Assembly: GCF_000826545.1 (NCBI RefSeq)
Contig: NZ_CDME01000020.1
Location: 23,447 to 87,446 of the forward strand
Direction: 5' to 3'
Length of the DNA stretch: 64,000 nt
Origin: Kibdelosporangium sp. MJ126-NF4
GTDB taxonomy: Bacteria > Actinomycetota > Actinomycetes > Mycobacteriales > Pseudonocardiaceae
Shown: positions 16,824 through 24,941 of the stretch, piece after piece
Layout: every line of letters starts with the position of its first letter
How positions within the stretch are numbered: position 1 is the first letter of the stretch
The notes under the pieces: model-generated
The model's database searches: none
The model's input: the letters and a program-made list of their open reading frames with translations, nothing else
Told to the model about the DNA's origin: nothing
Made by a program: the position numbers and the translations under genes

Positions 16824-17651
16824 ATGAGCCGACCGATGGTGACCCGGCGCAGGGAAGTCAGTCACACGAGCGCCCGTTCACTGCTGATGACACTACTCGG
16901 TGAGTACGTCCTGCCGCGTGAGCACCCCGTCTGGACTTCCGTTCTCGTCAACACGCTGGCGAAATTCGACATCGAGGAGAAGTCGGCGCGCCAGGCGCTG
17001 GCCCGTACCGCCGCGGAGGGCTGGCTGACCTCCGACCGCGTCGGCCGCCGGGTCCGCTGGTCGCTCACCCCGCCGGGACGCAAACTGCTCACCGAGGGTG
17101 CGCGCCGGATCTACGAGTTCGGCAGCGTCGAACGGCAGTGGGACAGCCGCTGGCTCGTGGTGCTCGTGTCGGTGCCGGAGTCCAAGCGGGACCTCAGACA
17201 CCGGCTGCGCACCCGGTTGACGTGGGCCGGGTTCGGCTCGCCGGAGGCAGGCGTGTGGATCTGCCCGGACGCCACCCGCCAGGACGAGGCCAAGGAGATC
17301 CTCAGCGGCCTCGAGCTGACCCGCGGCGCCATGTCGTTCGTCGCCGAGTACGGCGCGATCGGCGAGGTCGGCGCGATGGTCGCCCGAGCGTGGGACCTGT
17401 CCGAAGTAGAGCGCCGGTACGAGGAGTTCATCGACGAGTTCGCGGCGACGGACCCGGACGACGGCCCGTCCACCCTGCACGCGCAGACGATGCTGGTGCA
17501 CGAGTGGCGCCGGTTCCCGTTCCTCGACCCGATGCTGCCCACCGACCTGCTGCCCGCCAGCTGGCGGGGCTCCCACGCCGCGCAGCTGTTCCACCGCAAG
17601 CACCAGGAATGGCGTCCGGCCGCGCAGGAGCACTGGGACAAGCTCGACTGA
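16824..17651 (+). CDS. PaaX family transcriptional regulator
   Basis: Regulator of 275 aa. The ATG at 16824 is chosen because TATTAT lies 7 nt upstream (leaderless); ATGs at 16815 and 16836 are alternatives. It has the PaaX N-terminal winged helix (SARSLLMTLLGEYVLPREHPVWTSVL, then EKSARQALARTAAEGWL), a central PaaX domain (RWLVVLVSVPESKRDLRHRL, GFGSPEAGVWICPD) and a C-terminal PaaX_C segment with HEWRRFPFLDPMLPTDLLP. PaaX proteins repress phenylacetate or other acyl-CoA catabolic genes and sense CoA esters. No such genes are adjacent, so the target is unknown. Confidence 0.9.
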   Translation: MSRPMVTRRREVSHTSARSLLMTLLGEYVLPREHPVWTSVLVNTLAKFDIEEKSARQALARTAAEGWLTSDRVGRRVRWSLTPPGRKLLTEGARRIYEFGSVERQWDSRWLVVLVSVPESKRDLRHRLRTRLTWAGFGSPEAGVWICPDATRQDEAKEILSGLELTRGAMSFVAEYGAIGEVGAMVARAWDLSEVERRYEEFIDEFAATDPDDGPSTLHAQTMLVHEWRRFPFLDPMLPTDLLPASWRGSHAAQLFHRKHQEWRPAAQEHWDKLD

Positions 17652-17684
17652 AAGCCGCTTGGGCCTGTTTGGAATACTGGACAG

Positions 17685-19415
17685 GTGCTATACGGAGACG
17701 TTGGACTGGAATTGGCCGCGCGGGTCGTCGCGGCCGTCAAGTCGTCACTCGACCTGGACATCACCCCCGCCGAGGCGCTGATCCGCCCGTCGGGCCGACC
17801 GGGTGCCGACTACCAGTGCAACGCCGCCATGGGCCTGGGCAAGCGCGTGGGCAGGCCGCCGAGAGAGGTCGCCGCGGCGATCGTCGGCGCGCTGGACGCG
17901 GACGACCTGGTGGGCGAGCCGGAGATCGCCGGTCCCGGCTTCGTCAACCTGACGCTCAAAGACGAGTGGCTCTCGGCGTACATCGAGCGGCTGCTGGGCG
18001 ACGAGCGGCTCGGCGTGCCGAGTACCGAGACCCCGCGCCGGATCGCGATCGACTACTCCAGCCCGAACGTGGCCAAGGAGATGCACGTCGGCCACGTCCG
18101 CTCCAGCATCATCGGCGACGCGCTCGTCCGGCTGCTGCGCTTCCACGGCGACGAGGTCATCCCGCACAACCACCTGGGTGACTGGGGCACGCCGTTCGGG
18201 ATGCTGATCGAGCACTTCGTCGACGAGGGCGTGGACGCGGACCACTCGGTCAGCGACCTCAACATCTTCTACCAGGAGGCGCGCAAGAAGTTCGACGCCG
18301 ACCCGGGCTTCGCCGAGCGGGCCCGGCTGCGCGTGGTGAAGCTGCAGAGCGGCGACGAGCAGACCCTGGCGCTGTGGCACCAGCTCGTGGACGAGTCCAT
18401 GCGGCACTTCATGAAGGCCTACAAGATGCTCGGCATCGGCCTGACGCCGGAGGACAACTACGGCGAGAGCTTCTACAACCCGTTCCTGGCCGACACCGTC
18501 GCCGAACTGGAGAAGAAAGGTCTCACCGAGATCAGCGACGGCGCTCTGTGCGTCTTCCCCAAGGGCTTCGTCAACCGTGAGGGCGACCCGCTGCCGTTGA
18601 TCATCCGCAAGACCGACGGCGGCTACGGTTACATGAGCACCGACCTGGCCACGGTCCGCTACTGGACCGGCGACCGCGGCGCGACGGACCTCATCTACGT
18701 GGTCGGCACTCCCCAGGCGCAGCACTTCGCGATGGTCTTCGCGGCCTCGCGCGACGCGGGCTGGCTGACGCCGGAGCACAACGCGGTGCACGTGAACTTC
18801 GGCTCGATCCTCGGCGAGGACGGCAAGATGTTCCGCACCCGCTCGGGCGACACGGTGAAGCTGATCGACCTGCTCACCGAAGCCATTGACCGCGCGGCAA
18901 CGGTGGTCGGCGAGCGCACGGACCTGTCCGGCGAGGAACGCGCGTCCATCGCGCACGCCGTGGGAATCGGCGCGGTGAAGTACGCGGACCTGTCCAGCGA
19001 CCGCGAGAAGGACTACGTCTTCTCGTGGGAGAAGATGCTGGCCACGGACGGCAACACGGCGACATACCTGCAGTACGCCAACGCCCGGACTCTCTCGATC
19101 ATCCGCAAGTCCGGCGAGACCGTGCAGCCCGGCGCGACGGTGACCCTGGCCGAGAAGGCCGAGCGGGACCTGGCGCTGCAGCTGATCCAGCTGCCCGCCG
19201 CCATCCAGGCCGCGATCGACGGCTACACCCCGCACAAGCTGGCCACGTACTTGTACGAGACCGCTTCGGCGTTCACCTCGTTCTTCGAGAAGTGTCCGGT
19301 GCTGAAGGCCGAGCCGGAGGTCCGCGCTTCCCGGCTGGTGCTGTGCGCGGTGACGTCGAAGGTGCTCACGCTGGGTCTGGACCTGCTGGGCATCGAGGCT
19401 CCTGTCCGCCTCTGA
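17685..19415 (+). CDS. argS: Arginyl-tRNA synthetase
   Basis: Class I synthetase of 576 aa starting at a GTG. It has the N-terminal Add-1 domain (ADYQCNAAMGLGKRVGRPP), the HIGH box as HVGHVRSS (about 134-141), the catalytic Rossmann core with VVGTPQAQHFAMVFAASRDAGW, a MFRTRSGDTV segment in the place of KMSKS (as in many ArgS), and a DALR anticodon domain (YLQYANARTLSIIRKSGE; YLYETASAFTSFFEKCPV). It charges tRNA-Arg. Essential unless a second copy exists. It lies 33 bp after the PaaX gene. Confidence 0.96.
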   Translation: MLYGDVGLELAARVVAAVKSSLDLDITPAEALIRPSGRPGADYQCNAAMGLGKRVGRPPREVAAAIVGALDADDLVGEPEIAGPGFVNLTLKDEWLSAYIERLLGDERLGVPSTETPRRIAIDYSSPNVAKEMHVGHVRSSIIGDALVRLLRFHGDEVIPHNHLGDWGTPFGMLIEHFVDEGVDADHSVSDLNIFYQEARKKFDADPGFAERARLRVVKLQSGDEQTLALWHQLVDESMRHFMKAYKMLGIGLTPEDNYGESFYNPFLADTVAELEKKGLTEISDGALCVFPKGFVNREGDPLPLIIRKTDGGYGYMSTDLATVRYWTGDRGATDLIYVVGTPQAQHFAMVFAASRDAGWLTPEHNAVHVNFGSILGEDGKMFRTRSGDTVKLIDLLTEAIDRAATVVGERTDLSGEERASIAHAVGIGAVKYADLSSDREKDYVFSWEKMLATDGNTATYLQYANARTLSIIRKSGETVQPGATVTLAEKAERDLALQLIQLPAAIQAAIDGYTPHKLATYLYETASAFTSFFEKCPVLKAEPEVRASRLVLCAVTSKVLTLGLDLLGIEAPVRL

Positions 19416-19428
19416 GTTCCGCGATCAG

Positions 19429-19449
19429 TGACCTGGCACCGTCAGGTCA
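19429..19449. terminator. Bidirectional hairpin between argS and the dehydratase gene
   Basis: Perfect 7-bp arms TGACCTG (19429-19435) and CAGGTCA (19443-19449) with a 7-nt loop lie between two convergent genes. The right arm contains the dehydratase stop codon. Confidence 0.55.
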
Positions 19450-20574
19450 GGCGCGGACTTCGTGTTCCGCGATGGTCCAGGCGCGGGCTTTGTCGCTGAT
19501 GGTGACGCCAAGTCCCAGTCGTGCCGAGAGGTGCATGCGGCCGTCGGAGATCTCGAGGTGCTCGTTGAACAGCGGGTCGAGCCACTCGAAATGCTCGACC
19601 CATGGCTCGGTGGGGTAGGCGGCGGCGAGGTGAATGTGGATCTCCATCGCGAAATGGGGCGCCAGCTGCGTGTTGTGGGCGTCGGCCAGTGCCATGATCT
19701 TGAGGAACTGGGTTATCCCACCGACGCGGGGGGCGTCGGGTTGGATGATGTCGGCGCCACGGGCGCGGATGAGTTCAGCGTGTTCGGCCGCGCTGGTCAG
19801 CATTTCGCCTGTCGCGATCGGTGTGTCGAATGTGGACGTCAGCATGGCGTGGCCGTCGAAGTCGTACGCGTCGAGTGGTTCTTCGATCCAGCCGAGGTTG
19901 AGCGGTTCGAACGCCCGGCACATGCGTCGTGCCGTGGGACGGTCCCATTGTTGGTTCGCGTCGACCATCAGGGCTGTGCCGTCGCCGATGGCGTCGCGGA
20001 CGGCTGAGACGCGGTCGAGGTCGGTGGCGTTGTCCGGGTGGCCGACTTTGATCTTGATTCCGCCGATGCCGTCGGCGATCGAGTGTGTGGCGCGGTCGAG
20101 CACCGTCTCGATCGGCTCGTGCAGGAAACCGCCGGATGTGTTGTAGCAGCGGACGGAGTCGCGGTGGGCGCCGAGCAGTTTGGCCAGCGGCAGGGCGGCC
20201 CGTTTGGCCTTGAGGTCCCACAGTGCGACATCGAAGGCGGCGATCGCCTGTACCGACAGGCCACTGCGGCCGACCGAGGCACCAGCCCACATCGCCTTTG
20301 TCCAGATCTTGGCGATGTCGTTGGGATCCTCACCGATCAGGACCGGTGCGATCTCGCAGGCGTGCGCGAACTGGCCAGGTCCACCCGCGCGTTTCGAATA
20401 ACCGAAGCCGACGCCGTCCAGCCCGCTGTCCGTCGTGATCTCCGCGAACAGCATCGCGATCTCGGTCATCGGCTGCTGCCGCCCGGTGAGCACTTTGGCA
20501 TCGGAGATGGCGGCCGGCAGCGGCAGGGTGACCGACGAGATCCGGATGCGGGAGATGCGATCGATGGTGGTCAT
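19447..20574 (-). CDS. L-talarate/galactarate dehydratase-like enolase-superfamily enzyme
   Basis: Protein of 375 aa of the mandelate racemase subgroup. Catalytic residues align in sequence: KIK (K174, K176), metal ligands D205 (VDANQQW), E231 (IEEPL) and E257 (GEML), and the Asp-His dyad D280 (QPDAPRVGG) and H307 (APHFAMEIHIH). Their spacing equals that of characterised L-talarate/galactarate dehydratases, so loss of water from a C6 aldarate to a keto-deoxy-aldarate is the best call. The start overlaps the LysR stop (ATGA). An MFS carrier lies upstream. Related sugar-acid dehydratases remain possible. Confidence 0.85.
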   Translation of the reverse strand: MTTIDRISRIRISSVTLPLPAAISDAKVLTGRQQPMTEIAMLFAEITTDSGLDGVGFGYSKRAGGPGQFAHACEIAPVLIGEDPNDIAKIWTKAMWAGASVGRSGLSVQAIAAFDVALWDLKAKRAALPLAKLLGAHRDSVRCYNTSGGFLHEPIETVLDRATHSIADGIGGIKIKVGHPDNATDLDRVSAVRDAIGDGTALMVDANQQWDRPTARRMCRAFEPLNLGWIEEPLDAYDFDGHAMLTSTFDTPIATGEMLTSAAEHAELIRARGADIIQPDAPRVGGITQFLKIMALADAHNTQLAPHFAMEIHIHLAAAYPTEPWVEHFEWLDPLFNEHLEISDGRMHLSARLGLGVTISDKARAWTIAEHEVRA

Positions 20575-21467
20575 GTGTCGTCCTTGTCGGATATGGACTC
20601 CAGCAGCGCGATGACGCGCAGTAGAGCCGGGTTGCGTGACTCACGTCGCCAGACCGCGTGTAGTACGGCGGGGAAGTTCGCGACACCGGCCAGTGCACGG
20701 AACCGGACGCCGTCTGGATGCAGATGGGTGGTGGCTTCGGGAACCAGTGCGAGGCCACGCCCGGCCGCGACCAGCGCCAGCATGGTGTGTACCTGAGTGA
20801 GGCGATGGGCGGGCGTGTACGCGACTCCGGCCAGCACACGTGACACCAGGTTCGCGAAGTATCCTGCCTGGTCGGACGTGTACACCAACAGCGTTTCCCC
20901 GCTGAGCGCGTCCACGGTGACGGGTGTCGTTCCCTTGGCCAGGCGGTGATGGCCTGGGACGGCGAGGACAAGGGGCTCGCTGTGCAGGAGCTGGGAGTCG
21001 AACTCGTTGTCGTCGAACGGCGGCCTCGCGAGAGCGAGGTCCAGGATTCCGTTGCGGAGGTTCTCGAGCTGGGCCGAGGTGACCATCTCGTTGAGGATCA
21101 ACTGGACCTCGGGGAGCTCCTGATCCAGCCGGTTGAGGAAGTGCCCGAGGAAACCGAGCCCGGAGGCGGCGGTGAATCCCATCCGGACGGTGCCCGTCTG
21201 GCCTTGTGACACTCGGCGGGCCGTGTCGGGCGCAGCCGCCGCCAGTGCCAGCAGTCGCCGCGCCTCGGCGAGGAACGCGGTTCCGGCAGCCGTCAGCTCG
21301 ACCTTGCGTTGGGTACGGTCGAACAACACCACGCCGACTTCCCGCTCCAGTCGCTGGATCTGCCTGCTCAACGGGGGCTGCGTCATCCGCAGCCGCTGCG
21401 CCGCCTTGTGGAAGTTGCCTTCCTCGGCGACGGCGATGAACCCGCGCACCTGCTCCAAGTTCAACAT
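20571..21467 (-). CDS. LysR family transcriptional regulator
   Basis: Regulator of 298 aa. The ATG at 21467 starts the typical LysR N-terminus MLNLEQVRGFIAVAEEGNF, followed by KAAQRLRMTQPPLSRQIQRLE and a periplasmic-binding-like sensor domain (PLVLAVPGHHRLAKG, TMLALVAAGRGLALVPE). It sits inside the operon between the MFS gene (32 bp upstream) and the dehydratase (4-bp overlap), so it is probably an autoregulated activator sensing the aldarate or its product. Confidence 0.93.
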   Translation of the reverse strand: MLNLEQVRGFIAVAEEGNFHKAAQRLRMTQPPLSRQIQRLEREVGVVLFDRTQRKVELTAAGTAFLAEARRLLALAAAAPDTARRVSQGQTGTVRMGFTAASGLGFLGHFLNRLDQELPEVQLILNEMVTSAQLENLRNGILDLALARPPFDDNEFDSQLLHSEPLVLAVPGHHRLAKGTTPVTVDALSGETLLVYTSDQAGYFANLVSRVLAGVAYTPAHRLTQVHTMLALVAAGRGLALVPEATTHLHPDGVRFRALAGVANFPAVLHAVWRRESRNPALLRVIALLESISDKDDT

Positions 21468-21499
21468 GGAACGAGAATGGCACGTACCACTGTGGACTG

Positions 21500-22861
21500 T
21501 CATACCCGATCGAACCGAATGCGTTTGATCGTGCCCATGACGGCGAACCCGATCAGGGCGAGTACGCCGTGCGCTGCGACGAACCACAGTGCGACGTCGA
21601 ACGAGCCGGTCGCCTGCACGGTGTAGCCGATGACGATCGGCGTGACGATGCCCGCCGCGTTGCCGAAGGCGTTCATGGTCGCCGCGACGAAGCTCATCGC
21701 TTCCGGCGGCGCGATGTCGGTGGTGATGGCCCAGCCGAGCGCGCCGAACCCCTTGCCGAAGAAGGCGATCGTCATGATCGCGATGATCAGCACGCTCGAG
21801 TCGGTCAGGCTGCACAAGGCGATGCTCGTCGCGAGCGACATCCCGGCGATCGACGGGATCTTTCGAGCCGCGGTCAGCGACCGCCCTCGCCGCAGCAACG
21901 CGTCGGAGAAGAACCCGCCTGCCAGACCTCCCACAAACCCGCACAGCGCAGGCAAAGCGGCCACCACCCCGACCTGCAGCAGTGACAGGCCACGGCCCTG
22001 GACGAGGTAGATCGGAAACCAGGTGATGAAGAAGTACGTTAGCGCGTTGACCGCGTACTGCGAGACGTAAACGCCCCAGAGTGGACGTGTGCTGAAGATC
22101 TGCGCGATCATGTGCCGGTTCAGCGGCGCACGCTCCTGTGCTCGCGGGCCGGACGCCGGCGGGTCGAGGTCGATCAGCCCGCCGCCCGAACGAATCGCCT
22201 CCAACTCTGCCGGTGTGACGCGGCGATGGTCGCGGGGCGAGTCCATCCACGACCACCACACCACCACGAGTACCAGACCGATCACGCCCAACAGCAGGAA
22301 GACCCACCGCCAGCCGAACTCGTGCGTCACCCACCCCATGATCGGCGCGAACAACGCTGTCGCGATGTACTGGGCGGAGTTGAACACCGCTGTCGCCCGG
22401 CCGCGTTCGGCAGTGGGAAACCAGGCCGTGGCCACCCGCGCGTTCGCGGGGAACGCGGGTGATTCGAAGATGCCCAGCAGCAGACGGAGCGCGAACAGGA
22501 TGACAACCGTGACCAGCACCGGCGTCGTGATGACTCCGACAAAGCTGATGGCCGCGGTCACCAGGGTCCAGAGGATGAGGCTGATGGCGTACACCCGACG
22601 CGCACCGAACCGGTCCAGCAGCATGCCGCCGGGCACCTGGCCGACCACGTAGGCCCAGCTGAAAGCGGAGAAGAGGTAGCCGAGTTGGACCGTGGAGAAA
22701 CCAAGGTCGGACTGGAGGCTGCTGCCCGTGATCGAGAGGCTGCTGCGGTCGGCGTAGTTGACCACGGTGATGGCGAAGATCAGCGCCAGAACGAGGTAAC
22801 GGGTGGGCACGCGCCGCCGTGCGATCCGCGTCGGGGTAGCTGCCATCCTCGGCTCAGCCAT
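21500..22861 (-). CDS. MFS transporter, sugar-acid (GudP/phthalate permease) type
   Basis: Protein of 453 aa with 12 predicted TM helices. The ATG at 22861 is chosen for AGGAGG 6 nt upstream. Family marks include VNYADRSSLSITGSSLQSDLG in TM1, the MFS motif LLDRFGARRVY, and FESPAFPANARVATAWFP in TM4-5, as in anion:cation symporters that carry glucarate or galactarate. As first gene of the MFS-LysR-dehydratase operon it probably imports the aldarate used by the dehydratase. Confidence 0.88.
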   Translation of the reverse strand: MAEPRMAATPTRIARRRVPTRYLVLALIFAITVVNYADRSSLSITGSSLQSDLGFSTVQLGYLFSAFSWAYVVGQVPGGMLLDRFGARRVYAISLILWTLVTAAISFVGVITTPVLVTVVILFALRLLLGIFESPAFPANARVATAWFPTAERGRATAVFNSAQYIATALFAPIMGWVTHEFGWRWVFLLLGVIGLVLVVVWWSWMDSPRDHRRVTPAELEAIRSGGGLIDLDPPASGPRAQERAPLNRHMIAQIFSTRPLWGVYVSQYAVNALTYFFITWFPIYLVQGRGLSLLQVGVVAALPALCGFVGGLAGGFFSDALLRRGRSLTAARKIPSIAGMSLATSIALCSLTDSSVLIIAIMTIAFFGKGFGALGWAITTDIAPPEAMSFVAATMNAFGNAAGIVTPIVIGYTVQATGSFDVALWFVAAHGVLALIGFAVMGTIKRIRFDRV

Positions 22862-23061
22862 TGGTGTCCTCCTGACCACAGCGGTATCACGCTGAGAGAT
22901 CGGAGGTTAACCTTGCGTGCTGATACTCGTCCAACACTGATTGAGCATTGATTGATGCCGAAGGAGCATCACTGGAGAAGCGCGATTCCTGGCCAAGCAC
23001 CTCCGCCGACCACAAGTTCCACAAGGTTGACCGATGTCCCTCCGGGCGGTACATATTGAAC

Positions 23062-24051
23062 ATGCCTGCACAGGTGCGAGCCAGGGCGCTGGGTGCGTTC
23101 TACGGCCTTGCACTGGGTGACGCCCTCGGGATGCCGACACAGTCGATGTCCCGTACCCGGATCAAGGATCGGTACGGCTCGATCACCACGCTGGTCGACG
23201 CAGTCGCCGACCAGCCGATCGCACCCGGAATGCCCGCCGGGTCGGTCACGGATGACACCGAACAGGCTGTGCTCGTTGCGAAGCTGCTGATCGACGGCAA
23301 CGGCATGATCGACCCGTACACGTTTGCTGACGCGTTGCGGGCATGGGAAGCCGACATGATCTCCCGGGGCTCCCTCGATCTGCTCGGACCGTCGACGAAG
23401 CGCGCGCTCGAGCTGCTCGACGCCGGCCTGAACCCCCAGCAGGCCGGCGTCACCGGAACGACCAACGGCGCGGCCATGCGGGTCACGCCCGTCGGCATCG
23501 CCAACCCCGTCGGTGACCGCCTGCTCGATTCCGTCGTGCAGGCCAGCCTGGTCACCCACAACACGAGTCTGGGGATCGCGGCCGCCTCCGCCATCGCGGC
23601 CGCGGTCTCCGCCTGCGTCGACGGCGCTGATCTCGGCACCGCGCTGGACGAGGCGGAACGCGCCGCCGAGTGCGGCGCGCGACGGGGCAACTGGGTGCCA
23701 GGTGGCCCGATCGCACCACGCATTCGCTGGGCTCGTGGCTGGGTACGCGGCATGAGCCGGGCCGCGCTCGCCGACGCGGTCGCCGAGGTGATCGGAACCT
23801 CGGTGGCGGCACAAGAATCCGTGGTCGCGGCAATCGCACTGGCCGAGGCGCTTGGCGACGACCCGCTCGACGCGTTGCTGTTGGCAGCCGAACTCGGCGG
23901 CGACACCGACACCATCGCCGCGATCGTCGGCGCGGTCCTGGGAGCGCGGCACGGTCTCGAAGGGCTGCCCGCCGAACTCGTCGGCAAGGTCCGCGCGGTG
24001 AACGACCTCGATCTCGACCCGATCGTCGACGACCTGCTGACGCTGCGATGA
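23062..24051 (+). CDS. ADP-ribosylglycohydrolase (ARH/DraG) family protein
   Basis: Protein of 329 aa. The ATG at 23062 starts the conserved RARALGAFYGLALGDALGMPTQ. Mg2+ ligands are visible in SVTDDTEQAV (about residue 60) and GGDTDTIAAIVGAVLGA (about 280). The family cleaves ADP-ribose from protein, RNA or small molecules, and several bacterial members act on free nucleosides. The overlap (ATGA) with a PfkB sugar kinase suggests a salvage route in which the released ribosyl unit is phosphorylated. The exact substrate is unknown. Confidence 0.88.
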   Translation: MPAQVRARALGAFYGLALGDALGMPTQSMSRTRIKDRYGSITTLVDAVADQPIAPGMPAGSVTDDTEQAVLVAKLLIDGNGMIDPYTFADALRAWEADMISRGSLDLLGPSTKRALELLDAGLNPQQAGVTGTTNGAAMRVTPVGIANPVGDRLLDSVVQASLVTHNTSLGIAAASAIAAAVSACVDGADLGTALDEAERAAECGARRGNWVPGGPIAPRIRWARGWVRGMSRAALADAVAEVIGTSVAAQESVVAAIALAEALGDDPLDALLLAAELGGDTDTIAAIVGAVLGARHGLEGLPAELVGKVRAVNDLDLDPIVDDLLTLR

Positions 24052-24920
24052 CCGGCCGGTTGATCCACACCGGGCAGGTCGTCGTCGACCTCGTCCTGCG
24101 GATCGACCAGATCCCACCGCGTGGCGGCGATGTGCTCGCCACTGCCTTCCAGCAGACCGCGGGCGGCGGGTTCAACGTGATGGCCGCGGCCCGCCGAGCC
24201 GGTGCCGACGTCGTCTACGCGGCCAGCCACGGGCGCGGCCCCTACGGCGACGTGATCCGCGATGCACTGGCGCACGAGGGAATCCAGGTCGCACACCCGG
24301 TCACCGAGCCGGACTCGGGCATCTCGATCGCCCTCGTGGAAGGCGACGGCGAGCGCACGTTCATCACCAGCCCCGACGCCGTCGGGCACTTCGGGCCGGT
24401 GGCCACGGGCCCGGACGACCTCGTCTACCTCACCGGCTACAGCCTGACTCACCAGCACAACGTGGACGCACTGCTGGCATGGCTGCCCAGCACGCGGGGA
24501 ACCGTCCTGCTCGACCCGGGCCCGCTGGTCGGCGACATCCCGGCCGAGACATGGCGGGCGGTCCTGCCGTTCGTGACCATCCTGAGCAGCAACGCCACCG
24601 AGACCGCCACACTACCCACTGTGGACGTACCCGTGCGCGTTCTCCGCACAGGCAGGGACGGCTGCCAGGTTGTCCACAATGGCCAGACGACGCACGTTCC
24701 CGGCTTTCCCGTCACCGCCGTGGACACCAACGGCGCCGGTGACGCCCACTGCGGCGTGCTCGCGGCGGAACTGTTGCGCGGCAACGACCTGGTCACCGCA
24801 GCGACCAGGGCCAACGCGGCGGCGGCGATCGCCGTGACCAGGCTGGGACCAGCAACCGCACCGAGCCGAGCCGAAGTAGACGCCCTGGTAGAAGCTCGTG
24901 AGTGTTTCGGCCAGTTCTAA
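24048..24920 (+). CDS. PfkB family carbohydrate/nucleoside kinase
   Basis: Protein of 290 aa. It has the N-terminal PfkB motif (AGGGFNVMAAARRAGADV), a substrate lid region, and the C-terminal catalytic motif DTNGAGDAHCGVL with the base Asp. It transfers phosphate from ATP to a sugar or nucleoside hydroxyl; ribokinase-type use is suggested by coupling to the ADP-ribosylglycohydrolase through a 4-bp overlap. The end of the gene forms the left arm of a terminator hairpin. Confidence 0.88.
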   Translation: MTGRLIHTGQVVVDLVLRIDQIPPRGGDVLATAFQQTAGGGFNVMAAARRAGADVVYAASHGRGPYGDVIRDALAHEGIQVAHPVTEPDSGISIALVEGDGERTFITSPDAVGHFGPVATGPDDLVYLTGYSLTHQHNVDALLAWLPSTRGTVLLDPGPLVGDIPAETWRAVLPFVTILSSNATETATLPTVDVPVRVLRTGRDGCQVVHNGQTTHVPGFPVTAVDTNGAGDAHCGVLAAELLRGNDLVTAATRANAAAAIAVTRLGPATAPSRAEVDALVEARECFGQF

Positions 24921-24940
24921 CTCGCCTAAACACTCACGAG
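24895..24940. terminator. Bidirectional terminator between PfkB and kinase genes
   Basis: Perfect 13-bp arms CTCGTGAGTGTTT (24895-24907) and AAACACTCACGAG (24928-24940) around a 20-nt loop. The left arm lies in the last codons of the PfkB gene, and the right arm ends 1 bp before the stop codon of the convergent kinase gene. Confidence 0.8.
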
Positions 24941-24941
24941 G

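Noticed and set aside
17745..19235. Open frame of 496 codons antisense to argS
   Set aside because: Repetitive codon-bias artefact; argS motifs are continuous on the other strand.
22862..23061. Extra upstream coding for the ADP-ribosylglycohydrolase
   Set aside because: The upstream extension has no similarity to the family; the conserved start begins at 23062.
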